From Rhodoferax sp. (GTDB lineage Bacteria > Pseudomonadota > Gammaproteobacteria > Burkholderiales > Burkholderiaceae_C): a stretch of 64,000 bases of DNA. Location: NCBI GenBank assembly GCA_003133245.1, contig PKWM01000034.1, forward strand, positions 62,001-126,000, in the 5' to 3' direction. The notes beneath the pieces are model-generated. The model was not told where the DNA came from, made no database searches, and saw nothing but the letters and a program-made list of their open reading frames with translations. This document shows, piece by piece, positions 35,476-44,991 of this stretch (the first letter of the stretch is position 1; each line of letters begins with the position of its first letter). Position numbers and translations under genes: made by a program.

Positions 35476-36606
35476 ATGAAACGATGGATGAAATGGGCGC
35501 TGGCCGCCCTGGTTGTCGCTTTGCTCGCCGTCAGCGTGTGGCGGGCGTTGTCGCAGCGCAAAACGCAGGAGGAAGCCGTGGCCAATCAAGCGGCGCAGCG
35601 CACACAAACAGTGGTTGAACTCGGCAGCGCCGATCTGGTGCCGGTCAAACGTCTTGAATTGGCACAAGGGATAGCGATTTCAGGCGCGCTCAAGGCTGTT
35701 AACAGCGCCATCGTCAAAGCCCGGGTGGCAGGTGAGTTACAAGGTTTGAGCGTGCGCGAAGGCGACTCGGTCAAAGCCGGGCAAATCATCGCCCGGGTCG
35801 ATGCCAGCGAATACCAGGCGCGCGTGCGCCAAGCCCAGCAACAGGCACAATCCGCCAAAGCTCAGATTGACATTGCCCAGCGCAACTTTGACAACAACCG
35901 CTCGCTGGTAGAGCAAGGCTTTATTTCCAAAACTGCACTGGACTCTTCCGTGGCCAATTTGGCCGCCGCCGAGGCCACTTACCGTGCTGCACAGGCGGGC
36001 ACCGAGGTCGCCGCCAAATCGCTGGAAGACACGGTGCTACGAGCGCCCATCGCCGGTTTGATTTCGCAACGGCTGGCGCAAAGCGGTGAGCGCGTCGCGG
36101 TCGATGCCCGCATTGTGGAAATTGTTGACCTCAGCCGGATCGAGCTCGAAGCCAGTCTGAGCGCCACCGAATCGCTGGCCGTGCACCTGGGTCAAAGTGC
36201 CGTGCTCCAGATCGAAGGTGCAGCCATGCCGGTCACGGCTCACGTGGTGCGGATCAACCCGAGCACCACGGTCGGGAGCCGCGCGGTACTGGTCTATCTG
36301 GCCGTGGACGCCGCGCCCGGCTTGCGCCAGGGTCTGTTTGCACAAGGCACACTGGGCACCGGCCACTTGCAAACACTGGCGCTACCCTTGAGCGCCGTGC
36401 GCACCGACAAACCGCAGCCCTATGTGCAGATAGTGAACAACAACAAAGTGACCGATCAATACATTGAGTTGGGTGCGCGCGGTGAGGTGGACGGCCAAAG
36501 CATGGTGGCGGTCAAAGGGCTGAGTGAGGGTACCAGCGTCATCATCGGGTCCATCGGCACACTGCGCGAAGGCAGTAGCATCAAAATCATCCAGACGAGC
36601 AAATAG
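35476..36606 (+). CDS. RND efflux periplasmic adaptor (membrane fusion protein)
   Basis: 376 residues from the ATG at 35476; an upstream in-frame start at 35353 lies in the msrA 5' region. One N-terminal membrane anchor (KWALAALVVALLAVSVW), a biotinyl-lipoyl-like domain (VKARVAGELQGLSVREGDSVKAGQ), a helical hairpin (about 115-180, QARVRQAQQQAQ), and a beta-barrel and membrane-proximal domain. It links the RND pump to the outer-membrane channel. First gene of adaptor-pump-pcm-channel, 3 bases before the pump gene. Confidence 0.92.
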   Translation: MKRWMKWALAALVVALLAVSVWRALSQRKTQEEAVANQAAQRTQTVVELGSADLVPVKRLELAQGIAISGALKAVNSAIVKARVAGELQGLSVREGDSVKAGQIIARVDASEYQARVRQAQQQAQSAKAQIDIAQRNFDNNRSLVEQGFISKTALDSSVANLAAAEATYRAAQAGTEVAAKSLEDTVLRAPIAGLISQRLAQSGERVAVDARIVEIVDLSRIELEASLSATESLAVHLGQSAVLQIEGAAMPVTAHVVRINPSTTVGSRAVLVYLAVDAAPGLRQGLFAQGTLGTGHLQTLALPLSAVRTDKPQPYVQIVNNNKVTDQYIELGARGEVDGQSMVAVKGLSEGTSVIIGSIGTLREGSSIKIIQTSK

Positions 36607-36609
36607 ACC

Positions 36610-39600
36610 ATGTGGTTCACCCGCGTCAGTCTCAAAAATCCGGTCTTTGCCACCATGGTCATGCTGGCCATTGTGGTGCTGGGACTGTTCTCTTACCAGC
36701 GTCTTCAAGTCGACCAGTTTCCCAACGTTGACTTTCCAGTAGTGGTAGTGACCACCGAATACCCTGGCGCATCGCCTGAAATTGTCGAGAGCGAGGTGAC
36801 CAAAAAAATCGAAGAAGGCGTCAACTCGATCGCCGGCATCAACGCACTGACTTCGCGCAGTTACGACGGCATGTCGGTTGTCATCATCGAGTTCCAGCTG
36901 GACATCGTTGGTCGCAAAGCGGCCGACGATGTACGCGAGAAAGTGGCCATCGTCCGCCCCACCCTGCGCACTGAGGTGAAGGAGCCGCGCGTGCTGCGCT
37001 TCGACCCAAGCAGCCGCGCCATCTGGTCGTTAGCCGTATTGCCTGATACCGCCCAAAAGGCTAACGTAAAGAACGCAAGCAAAGCGTTGAGCGAAGTCGA
37101 ATTAACCAACTGGGCTGACCAAACACTGAGAAAACGCCTGGAGAATGTGCGCGGCGTCGGCTCGGTTACCGTAGTGGGCGGTACCCTGCGTCAGATCAAT
37201 ATTTACCTCAACCCGCTCGCGATGGAAGCCTTTGGCATTTCGCCCGAGCAGGTGGTCGCAGCCGTCACCAATGAGAACCAGGACCTGCCGATGGGAGCGA
37301 TTCGTTCGCTGGAGCAAGAGCGCGTGGTGCAAGTCCAGGCGCGCATGCAGCGACCGGAGGACTTTGGCAAGATCATCGTGGCGCGCGAAAATGGCGCGCC
37401 AGTGCGCATTGAACAGATCGCAAAGGTGGTGGACGGCGCCCAGGAGAGAGACAGTCTGGCGCTTTACAACGGCCAGCGCACACTCCTGCTCAGCGTGCTG
37501 AAGTCCCAGGACGAAAACACCATAGACGTGATCGACGGCCTGCTCAAAACCGTCGCCGAAATGGCGCCTGAACTGCCACCCGGCGTGCGTCTGGAGCCGG
37601 TGACCGACGGCTCGCGCCAAATCCGGGTGGCGGTCTCGAACGTGCGTGAAACGCTGTTTGAAGGCGCGCTGCTGACCATCCTGATCGTGTTTTTGTTCCT
37701 CAACTCGTGGCGCTCCACCATCATCACAGGGCTGACCCTGCCGATTGCGCTGATCGGTACTTTCCTGTTCATGAATCTGTTTGGGTTCACCATCAACATG
37801 GTGACGCTGATGGCACTGAGCTTGTGTGTCGGTCTGCTGATTGACGACGCCATCGTAGTGCGCGAAAACATCGTTCGCCACGTGCAGATGGGCAAGAAGC
37901 CATTTCCGGCAGCGATGGACGGCACGCAAGAAATTGGCCTGGCGGTGCTCGCCACAACCATGTCAATCGTGGCGGTATTCATGCCGATTGGTTTCATGGG
38001 CGGCATCATCGGCAAATTTTTTCACGAATTCGGCATCACGATCGTCTCGGCGGTGCTGATCTCGATGTTTGTCAGCTTCACGCTCGACCCGATGCTCTCC
38101 TCCATCTGGCATGACCCCAGCATCGAGGCGCACCATCGGCACGGCCTCAACGCTGACGGCACACCGCGCTTGCGGGTCACCCTTTATGACAAGACCATAG
38201 GCCGCGTCACCGGGTGGTTCGACCACGCAACCGAAGTCTTGATCGACAACTACCAGGGCATTCTGGGCTGGGCGCTGGTACACAAGCTCAAGACCCTGTT
38301 GCTGGCGCTCGTGATCTTTGTCGTCAGTATTTTCATGGTGCCGCTACTGGGCACCGAATTTGTGCCAGCGGCCGATTTCTCCGAGCTCACTCTGAATTTC
38401 TACACGCCGATGGGCTCCGCGCTTGAAGTGACCGAAGCCAAGGCAAAACAGGTGGAAGCCATGATGCGGGAATTGCCCGAGGTGCGCTACACGCTGGCGA
38501 CGATCAACACCGGAGCTGCCGCCGGCAAGAGTTACGCAAGCATTTATGTGCGCCTGGTGGACCGCAAGGAGCGCACGCGCAACGTCAATGAGCTCTCGGA
38601 CCTGCTGCGCGAGCGCCTCAAGCAGGTACCCGGCATCACGGTAACTCTGGTTGGCCTGATGGACCCCGTGGGTGGCCAAAAACAGGTTGAGTTTTCCTTG
38701 CAGGGCACGGATCAGGCTGAGCTCGAACGCCTCACCCAGCTGGTGCTGGAAAAAATCCGCTCGATCCCTGGCCTGGTGGACCTGGACTCCAGCGTCAAGC
38801 CCAACAATCCCACGCTCAATGTGGTGGTCAAGCGCGATGCGGCATCCGACCTGGGCTTGGGCATTGGCCAGATTGCCAGCGCTCTGCGAATACTGGTGGC
38901 GGGTCAAACGGTGGGCAACTGGCGCGCCCCAGACGATCAAACATACGATGTCAATGTGCGTCTGGCACCCGAGTCGCGCAACAACCCAAATGACCTGCAA
39001 CACTTGCCGTTTACCCTGGGCAGCAACGCCGATGGCAGCGCGCGCATCGTCCGTTTGAACCAGGTGGCCACGGTGCAGGAGTCAACCGGCTCCAACCAGA
39101 TCAACCGGCGTGACCTGATGCGTGAAGTGGCGATCAATGCCAACGTTTACCGGCGCTCGGCCGGCGAAGTCTCCAACGACATCAAGAGCGTGCTCGATAG
39201 CGTCAGCTTCCCACCGGGCTACCGTTACCAGTTTAGCGGCTCCACCAAAAATATGGCCGAGTCGTTTGGCTACGCCATTTCGGCTCTGGCGCTGGCGATT
39301 GTTTTCATTTACATGATTCTGGCGAGCCAGTTCAAAAGCTTCTTCCAACCGCTGGCGCTGATGACCGCGCTGCCGTTGACGCTGATCGGCGTAGTGCTGG
39401 CCCTCTTGATGTTCCATTCGACACTCTCCATTTTTTCAGTGATCGGCATCGTGATGTTGATGGGGCTGGTCACCAAGAATGCAATTTTGCTGGTTGACTT
39501 TGCGATTCGTGCCCGCACCTCGGGCATCGACGCCGATGGCGGCCGCATTGAGCCCCTGGATCGCAACGCGGCCCTGCTGCTGGCCGCCAAGGTGAGGCTG

Positions 39601-39843
39601 CGCCCGATTCTGATGACCACGCTGGCCATGGTTTTCGGCATGCTGCCGCTGGCTTTTGCAATGACGGAAGGTTCGGAGCAGCGCGCCCCAATGGGCCAAG
39701 CAGTGATTGGCGGTGTCATTACATCGTCACTGCTGACCCTGGTCGTGGTACCGGTGGTCTATTGCTACATGGATGATCTGGCGCAATGGTTGCGGCACCG
39801 CTGGGGCCGCCATCACGATGACGACGCAAGCGCTGCCGGGTAA
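36610..39843 (+). CDS. RND multidrug/hydrophobe efflux transporter (HAE1, AcrB-like)
   Basis: 1077-residue inner-membrane proton antiporter. Proton-relay residues are Asp412-Asp413 in GLLIDDAIVVREN and Lys956 in GLVTKNAILLVDFA. Helix 1 begins VSLKNPVFATMVMLAIVV, and two large periplasmic loops follow the usual duplicated arrangement. The sequence belongs with MdtB/MdtC or MexF-like HAE1 pumps; substrate cannot be assigned. It works with the adjacent adaptor and the TolC-like channel at 40561. Confidence 0.93.
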   Translation: MWFTRVSLKNPVFATMVMLAIVVLGLFSYQRLQVDQFPNVDFPVVVVTTEYPGASPEIVESEVTKKIEEGVNSIAGINALTSRSYDGMSVVIIEFQLDIVGRKAADDVREKVAIVRPTLRTEVKEPRVLRFDPSSRAIWSLAVLPDTAQKANVKNASKALSEVELTNWADQTLRKRLENVRGVGSVTVVGGTLRQINIYLNPLAMEAFGISPEQVVAAVTNENQDLPMGAIRSLEQERVVQVQARMQRPEDFGKIIVARENGAPVRIEQIAKVVDGAQERDSLALYNGQRTLLLSVLKSQDENTIDVIDGLLKTVAEMAPELPPGVRLEPVTDGSRQIRVAVSNVRETLFEGALLTILIVFLFLNSWRSTIITGLTLPIALIGTFLFMNLFGFTINMVTLMALSLCVGLLIDDAIVVRENIVRHVQMGKKPFPAAMDGTQEIGLAVLATTMSIVAVFMPIGFMGGIIGKFFHEFGITIVSAVLISMFVSFTLDPMLSSIWHDPSIEAHHRHGLNADGTPRLRVTLYDKTIGRVTGWFDHATEVLIDNYQGILGWALVHKLKTLLLALVIFVVSIFMVPLLGTEFVPAADFSELTLNFYTPMGSALEVTEAKAKQVEAMMRELPEVRYTLATINTGAAAGKSYASIYVRLVDRKERTRNVNELSDLLRERLKQVPGITVTLVGLMDPVGGQKQVEFSLQGTDQAELERLTQLVLEKIRSIPGLVDLDSSVKPNNPTLNVVVKRDAASDLGLGIGQIASALRILVAGQTVGNWRAPDDQTYDVNVRLAPESRNNPNDLQHLPFTLGSNADGSARIVRLNQVATVQESTGSNQINRRDLMREVAINANVYRRSAGEVSNDIKSVLDSVSFPPGYRYQFSGSTKNMAESFGYAISALALAIVFIYMILASQFKSFFQPLALMTALPLTLIGVVLALLMFHSTLSIFSVIGIVMLMGLVTKNAILLVDFAIRARTSGIDADGGRIEPLDRNAALLLAAKVRLRPILMTTLAMVFGMLPLAFAMTEGSEQRAPMGQAVIGGVITSSLLTLVVVPVVYCYMDDLAQWLRHRWGRHHDDDASAAG

Positions 39844-39884
39844 AATTTCGTAGAATCAACCAATATACCCCATGGAGTACATAA

Positions 39885-40538
39885 ATGAATTTGGAACAAG
39901 CCCGCTTCAACATGATCGAACAGCAAATCCGCCCATGGAACGTCCTGGACGACGAAGTGCTGCGCCTGCTCTCGGTGGTCAAGCGCGAAGACTTTGTGCC
40001 ATTGGCACACAAGGCTCTGGCGTTTGTCGATCTTGAAATCCCTCTCGGTCAGGGGCAGTGCATGCTGGCACCGCGCATTGAAGCGCGCCTGCTGCAAGAC
40101 GCAGCGGTGCAAAAACATGAAAAAGTATTGCAGATCGGCACCGGTTCGGGCTTTATGACAGCCTTGTTGGCGCACCAGGCACAGCGCGTGATTTCACTGG
40201 AAATCAACTCGGAACTGGCCCAACAAGCACGACTCAATCTGCAAAAAGCAGGCATCCATAATGCCGAAGTCCGTCAGCTCGACGGCGCTACTGCAGTGCT
40301 GGCTGACGGGCCGTTCGACCTCATCGTGCTCAGCGGCTCGGTAGCCGAGGTACCAGCGACGTTGCTGGCACAACTCAAGGTTGGCGGCCGACTCATTGGC
40401 ATTGTGGGTGCTGAACCCATGATGTGTGTCACCCGGATCGCCCGAAGCGCAGAGGCCGAATTCATTACCCTTGCGCTATGGGACACCGTCGCGCCACGCT
40501 TGCTCAATTTCCCCGAAGCATCGCAGTTTCAGTTCTGA
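39885..40538 (+). CDS. Protein-L-isoaspartate O-methyltransferase family protein
   Basis: 217 residues, SAM-dependent methyltransferase. It starts ARFNMIEQQIRPW, the signature of the shorter Pcm-like proteins found beside tolC in betaproteobacteria. The SAM-binding motif is VLQIGTGSGFMTALLA, followed by SLEINSEL. The canonical DGA(x)GW block of Pcm is altered to LDGATAVL, so isoaspartate repair activity is not assured. GGAG ribosome binding site present. The RND pump is upstream and the TolC-like channel 22 bases downstream, suggesting co-transcription. Confidence 0.87.
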   Translation: MNLEQARFNMIEQQIRPWNVLDDEVLRLLSVVKREDFVPLAHKALAFVDLEIPLGQGQCMLAPRIEARLLQDAAVQKHEKVLQIGTGSGFMTALLAHQAQRVISLEINSELAQQARLNLQKAGIHNAEVRQLDGATAVLADGPFDLIVLSGSVAEVPATLLAQLKVGGRLIGIVGAEPMMCVTRIARSAEAEFITLALWDTVAPRLLNFPEASQFQF

Positions 40539-40560
40539 AACCATCACCCTAAGGTCGAGC

Positions 40561-41895
40561 ATGAAATCGTTCCGTCTGTTACCCCTTATTTGTGCCCTGG
40601 GCGCGACACTGGCCATGCCGCTGCGGGCACAGAGTCTGGTGGATTTGTACCAATTGGCGCGCGGCTTTGATGCGTCTTACCAGTCGTCCAAATCGCTCTA
40701 TGATGCAACTCTTGCCAGGGCCGACCAAGCCAAGGCGGCGATCCTGCCGGTAGCCGGTCTGGCAGTCGGGGTTTCACGTTCCACCGAGCAATACAACCCC
40801 AGTGCAGGGAATCAAACAGATTTTGCCTATGGCACTGAAAATGCCACGCTGAGCGCATCCCAGCCTCTTTATCGACCGGGCAACTGGGCTAGTTACCGGC
40901 AGGGCTTGAAACAAGTGGATATCGCCCAGGCCCAACTCGTCGCCGCCGATCAGGATTTGATCATTCGCGTCGGCCAAGCTTACTTTGACGTACTTGCCGC
41001 GCAGGATACCCTGACCTTTGTGCAAGCCCAAAAGACAGCAGTGGCCGAGCAACTGGCCTCTGCCAAACGTAATTTTGAAGTCGGCACTTCCACCATCACC
41101 GATACGCGTGATGCGCAGGCCCGTTATGACTTGGTAATCGCCCAGGAAATCGCGGCCGACAATGACCTGCGCGTCAAGAAGATTACGCTGGATCAATTGG
41201 TGGGCAAGAACGATGCCCAGCCCCGACCATTGGCCCAACCCCTGGTACTGCCTGCCCTGTTGCCCAACGATGCCAACGTCTGGGTTCAGCAATCTGAACC
41301 CGACCACCCCGCTATCCGGCAGGCACAAATCGCGCTGGAAGTCGCACAACTCGAAATTAAAAAAGCCGAGTCTGGAAACCTGCCGACCCTGGATCTGGTC
41401 GCCAGTTACAACGCCGTCAACAATCAGGACGGCACCAGCACCCCTGGCAGCTCTGCCTCCCGCATCAATGCAGGCTTGATCGGCCTGTCCTTCAACCTGC
41501 CGCTGTTCGCCGGTTACGCCACGCAGAACCGTATCAGGGAAACCGTGGCACTCGAGGAGAAGGCGCGCAATGATCTCGAAGGCACCAGGCGCGCCGTTGC
41601 CCAGGGCACGCGCACCGCCTTCTTGGGTGTGCTATCAGGCCAGGGCCAGGTCAATGCGCTTGAAGCCGCCGAAATCTCCAGTCAAAGCGCGCTCGATGCC
41701 AACAAGCTCGGTTACCAGGTCGGGGTGCGCATCAATATTGACGTGCTCAACTCGCAGAGCCAGCTATTCCAGACCAAGCGCGATCTGGCCAAGGCCCGCT
41801 ATGACGTGCTGGTAGGCGGCCTGAAGCTGCGCCAGGCCAACGGCACACTCAAGGCAGAAGACTTGAACAGCGTCAATGCACTGCTGGTCCAGTAA
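40561..41895 (+). CDS. TolC family outer membrane efflux channel
   Basis: 444 residues with a signal peptide (cleavage near LRAQS). Two internally similar OEP halves carry the alpha-helical barrel repeats (for example VDIAQAQLVAADQDLIIRVG and ALEEKARNDLEG), SLVDLYQLA and RINIDVLNSQSQLFQTKRDL. This is the outer-membrane exit duct of tripartite efflux or type I secretion. The ATG at 40561 with its signal peptide is preferred to an upstream frame start in the preceding gene. Confidence 0.92.
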   Translation: MKSFRLLPLICALGATLAMPLRAQSLVDLYQLARGFDASYQSSKSLYDATLARADQAKAAILPVAGLAVGVSRSTEQYNPSAGNQTDFAYGTENATLSASQPLYRPGNWASYRQGLKQVDIAQAQLVAADQDLIIRVGQAYFDVLAAQDTLTFVQAQKTAVAEQLASAKRNFEVGTSTITDTRDAQARYDLVIAQEIAADNDLRVKKITLDQLVGKNDAQPRPLAQPLVLPALLPNDANVWVQQSEPDHPAIRQAQIALEVAQLEIKKAESGNLPTLDLVASYNAVNNQDGTSTPGSSASRINAGLIGLSFNLPLFAGYATQNRIRETVALEEKARNDLEGTRRAVAQGTRTAFLGVLSGQGQVNALEAAEISSQSALDANKLGYQVGVRINIDVLNSQSQLFQTKRDLAKARYDVLVGGLKLRQANGTLKAEDLNSVNALLVQ

Positions 41896-42041
41896 CAGCC
41901 CGTCTTTGGAACCGGCACCGGATCAAGGCGCCTGACCCAGGCCGCCAGAACTTTCTCAGTCCAGACGAGATTTGTCGTTGCCAAGCGCAGGCCATGGCGA
42001 CAATGTAAACGCCTTCATCGAGCGCGAGAGCACAGATCGTG

Positions 42042-42284
42042 TCACTGGCGCGCCAGCAACGGCACGCGCAAATCATCCAGATAATCCTGTTTGATTTTCA
42101 CCGTACTGTGCTCCCCCAGCGCGCCCATGCGCCAATGCCACCGCGTTCATGGCCCCGGTGCTGGCGCCGCCGATGCCTTCCAGTGCGACACGGCCATCTT
42201 CGAGTAGTGCGTCGAGCACCCCCAAGTGAACTCGCCGTGCGAGCCGCCGCCCTGTAGAGCCAAATTGATACTGGGTAAATTCAT
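42042..42284 (-). pseudogene. Patatin-like phospholipase, internally deleted and frameshifted
   Basis: The frame from ATG 42284 reads MNLPSINLALQGGGSHGEFTW, the patatin N-terminus with its oxyanion GGG. After one frameshift near 42220 it continues VLDALLEDGRVALEGIGGASTGAMNAVALAHG; the nucleophile motif is degraded from GTSAG to GASTG. The next bases already encode GEHSTVKIKQDYLDDLRVPL and a stop at 42042, resembling the family C-terminus. The whole central domain of about 240 residues is therefore missing. The 146 bases from here to the TolC gene contain nothing I recognise. Confidence 0.72.
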
Positions 42285-42298
42285 GATGGGTTGCGGCT

Positions 42299-42904
42299 TC
42301 ATTCCTGGACATCCTTAATTTCTTTGGATTGTTCGTCTGACTCACTACGTTCATCCAGCGCGGCGAGCACTGAACCAGGATTCATCGACTGCTGCAGCAC
42401 TGCCGCCTCGGGATCAGGGCGGTCTTTGACGTTGGGCAAATCGCGCCTCAACTCTTCCAGCAGGTCGATCAGCTTGGCGGCCTTCTGCTCGGTCAGGAGC
42501 GTCACTTTCAGATCCAGATGGGCACGCTGTTCTTCAAGCTTGGCGAGCCGGTTCTGCTTGGTCAGAACCACGGTTGCGGTCAACAACGCGCCCAGACCGA
42601 CAATCCCCTGTAGCCAGAAATACGGCGGCGGGTCGAATTCGGTCATACCCAATAGGTGCAATACGATGTTGACGATCACCCAGAGCGCAACAAAGAGAAG
42701 AATGAACCCAAAAAATATCGGCTGCCCGATAAAACTGCTGACATGTTCCAGGATCCGTTGCCAGTGGCCGATCTTTTTCTCTTCACGGGTATAGAACTTC
42801 AGTACAGCGTCGATGTTCTGGCTAATCTGGTCGCGCTCAGAGTTGATTGGCTGGTCCGGGGCATCCGCAGACGATGATGGTGGGACGTCAGGGGTGGCTT
42901 TCAT
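42299..42904 (-). CDS. DUF1003 membrane protein
   Basis: 201 residues. Polar N-terminus, then two hydrophobic helices (about 58-80, FFGFILLFVALWVIVNIVLHLLG; about 93-115, WLQGIVGLGALLTATVVLT), and a cytoplasmic charged tail with coiled-coil propensity (KLEEQRAHLDLKVTLLTEQKAAKLIDLLEE). This is the DUF1003 pattern. Function unknown. It begins a stretch of small accessory genes. Confidence 0.85.
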   Translation of the reverse strand: MKATPDVPPSSSADAPDQPINSERDQISQNIDAVLKFYTREEKKIGHWQRILEHVSSFIGQPIFFGFILLFVALWVIVNIVLHLLGMTEFDPPPYFWLQGIVGLGALLTATVVLTKQNRLAKLEEQRAHLDLKVTLLTEQKAAKLIDLLEELRRDLPNVKDRPDPEAAVLQQSMNPGSVLAALDERSESDEQSKEIKDVQE

Positions 42905-43061
42905 AGGGTCATATTACAGGAACCCGTCGGTGACAGGGTCAAGCACGCGATCGCCTGGCACCGTGTTTGATGTTGTGATGTAACTCGGAGGTAACATCTC
43001 GCCATGTCGGCGAAACCGTGCAGCGGCTGCGCATCAGTGCAACACTTTGAAAGGAAAGACC

Positions 43062-43334
43062 GTGAACGAATTTCCAGTCACCGTCAGACGCAACATCTGG
43101 TTGCGCGGCCTGTTGATGATCCTGATGGGCATCGCCTACCAGTTGGCCGGTACCCTGCTCTTTTTCGTGGCGCTCATCCAGTTTGTGCTGGCAGTGGCCA
43201 ACGGCACGCCCAACGCCCGCCTAAGTGCATTTGGCCGCAACCTGGGGCGTTACCAGGGCCAGATCGCCAGCTTCGTCAGCTTTGCCACCGAAGCGCCACC
43301 CTTTCCGTTTGCCGACTGGCCTGCAAGTGATTAG
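43062..43334 (+). CDS. DUF4389 small membrane protein
   Basis: 90 residues from the GTG at 43062, which has an AAAGGAAAG ribosome binding site; a TTG at 43047 is the alternative. The central hydrophobic region (GLLMILMGIAYQLAGTLLFFVALIQFVL) is followed by NLGRYQGQIASFVSFATEAPPFPFADWP, the DUF4389 signature. Probably an inner-membrane protein of unknown role. Confidence 0.82.
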   Translation: MNEFPVTVRRNIWLRGLLMILMGIAYQLAGTLLFFVALIQFVLAVANGTPNARLSAFGRNLGRYQGQIASFVSFATEAPPFPFADWPASD

Positions 43335-43663
43335 TTGCACCCATTGGCCCGCATTGACGTGAGCAAGCTGGAGCAACACTGCCTCGTCAAGCGCACCCCG
43401 ATGAAGCCGTTTTTATGTCGTTGAACTCTGTGAAAATTTGCCTTGCCTTGTTCAAAAAGGCTTCGTGAGGCGATGAGCGACTGAAGGCATCAAGCCAGCG
43501 ATTGGCATGATCGCTTCTCATCATTCGACTTGGTGAACAAGCAACCCAGATTATTCGTGCCGGTGGTGGCTCCTTGACCTGGGCTCAAACCAGGGACCTA
43601 CTGCCTTGCCTTGTGAACGTAATCTTTCCAGGGCGGTCGGACATAAATGCCAGGTGCCAGCGA
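43335..43663. other. Intergenic stretch without a recognised gene
   Basis: No ORF here shows family features, and base composition is lower in GC than the surrounding core genes. The only structure I see is a small hairpin, CCTGG and CCAGG, at 43578-43594. It could be the decayed remainder of a gene. Confidence 0.5.
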
Positions 43664-43906
43664 TCAAACAGGATTTTTATGACTTCCGTCACAAAGAGGC
43701 CCATTCGCGCTGGCTTTGCATCCACAAAAATAGACTTCTTTCGACTCAGGGGCACTGTACTTGATCGGCGTAAACGAACTGCCCTTGTGTTTGCCATCAC
43801 AAAATGGCTGGGTCTTGCTCTGGCCACATGAACACCACCAATAGTCCTTGCCTTGCTCAACGTTGACTGCAAATGGTGTCTCGGCTGCTCGCACTGAATT
43901 TGTCAT
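43664..43906 (-). CDS. CDGSH iron-sulfur domain protein (two CDGSH motifs)
   Basis: 80 residues from the ATG at 43906, preceded by AAAGGA. Two [2Fe-2S]-binding motifs are clear: CSCGQSKTQPFCDGKH and CGCKASANGPLCDGSH, each C-x-C-...-C-D-G-x-H with the His ligand. Bacterial tandem-CDGSH proteins of this size have no settled function; redox or Fe-S transfer is likely. An upstream in-frame ATG at 43960 is poorly supported. Confidence 0.9.
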   Translation of the reverse strand: MTNSVRAAETPFAVNVEQGKDYWWCSCGQSKTQPFCDGKHKGSSFTPIKYSAPESKEVYFCGCKASANGPLCDGSHKNPV

Positions 43907-44172
43907 AAATGGTCCTTTGGGAGTGAGAAAAAATTCGCTGAGTGGGCTTGCACACAGCAAGTGACGGTGCTGACTTCAACCAACAACCGACGAACTAGTG
44001 GCAAGAGTACATCGATTCTCCGATAACCGTGAGTTCGTGTGGGATTGTCATGGGATGTGAAATGTCATTTAGCGAGATTTTAGGAAATTGAAGTTTGGTC
44101 ACATTGTGTTCGCGCCGATTGAATATTGACCCACCCTGCCGATCCAAATTTCACCAAGGACAGGCTTCGTCT

Positions 44173-44481
44173 TTAAGTCGATAGCTTGCGCCCCAAAATG
44201 GTTTCGACAGCCTCCATTTTGGATTTCATCCGGCTATTTGTACCTGCCCGATAGTCGATCTTGATTTGCGAGCTTATACGTGGGCAATCGCCCTCAAGAG
44301 CTTCGAAACAGTCAGTGACAACTGCCATGACCTCAGCCCAATCGCCCTCGATGATCGTACCCATTGGTGTCAATTGGTAGGACAAGCCACTCTTGTCGAT
44401 AACATCAAGTATGCGAGCCACATAGGGGCTCTTGCTTTCTTCTTTGGTGGACGGCGTCATAGAAAATTCGAGTAGCACCAT
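44173..44481 (-). CDS. MTH1187/YkoF-type thiamine-binding family protein
   Basis: 102 residues from ATG 44481, with AAAGGA upstream. The sequence MVLLEFSMTP...YVARILDVIDKSGLSYQLTPMGTIIEGDW is the family signature (ferredoxin-like fold that binds thiamine or a related small molecule). DYRAGTNSRMKSKMEAVE closes the domain. Cytoplasmic. No thiamine genes lie nearby. The upstream extension to 44601 lacks homology. Confidence 0.87.
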   Translation of the reverse strand: MVLLEFSMTPSTKEESKSPYVARILDVIDKSGLSYQLTPMGTIIEGDWAEVMAVVTDCFEALEGDCPRISSQIKIDYRAGTNSRMKSKMEAVETILGRKLST

Positions 44482-44686
44482 TGGTTTTTTCCTTTTCTGG
44501 TTAGTAGTTTGAAGTATGCCGTTAACAATTCTCATGCTGCGAATTATCGATGTGACCGCGCGACGAAGTGGCAGACAGACTATCTTTACATCCACTTCCA
44601 AATCGCGATAAAAATTCGACGCCCTGGCAAAGCATCAAGAAGCCTCCAGTGGGGCTTGAAATCCAGCGTTTGGGAAAAGCTGTGCT

Positions 44687-44884
44687 TCATTGCTGCGCAC
44701 TCCCTATTGGCACAGGAATGTCCTGGCGCAACCATTTGATGACCGCTACCACTGGCTCACTCTGTTGCCACCGCTGGTCATTCCAGATATCCTTTGCCAC
44801 TTCATCGCGTTGCTCTCTCTGCAGTCTCGGCCATTGCGTGTGCAGGCGAGCAGAGCACCTTGCAACCCATTCACTTGTATCCAT
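44687..44884 (-). CDS. Small hypothetical protein behind a LexA-like box
   Basis: 65 residues, not recognised. The sequence starts MDTSEWVARCSARLHTQWPR and is rich in Trp, Arg and Gln. It looks soluble and helical (REQRDEVAKDIWND). A GGAGAGACA ribosome binding site sits before the ATG at 44884. A near-consensus SOS operator (44906-44925) lies 21 bases further upstream, so damage induction is inferred. The open frame extends to 45148 but overlaps the divergent FmdB gene. Similar short proteins may exist in relatives, but I cannot name a family. Confidence 0.65.
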   Translation of the reverse strand: MDTSEWVARCSARLHTQWPRLQREQRDEVAKDIWNDQRWQQSEPVVAVIKWLRQDIPVPIGSAQQ

Positions 44885-44905
44885 TTCTGTCTCTCCAAAG
44901 TAAAA

Positions 44906-44925
44906 TACTGTTATTTTATACAGCA
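44906..44925 (-). promoter_or_regulatory. Candidate LexA (SOS) box
   Basis: The 20-base site TACTGTTATTTTATACAGCA contains CTGT-N8-ACAG, the core of the LexA operator used in gamma- and betaproteobacteria, with an AT-rich centre. On the minus strand TATAAA within it could be the -10 of the 65-residue gene, so bound LexA would block the promoter. The divergent FmdB gene starts 66 bases away on the other side. Confidence 0.6.
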
Positions 44926-44991
44926 TACAAAACTTAGAAAAAAAGTAAACGGTTGCCCAGATCGATAATTCCACTTTGATTTGGAGGCGAT

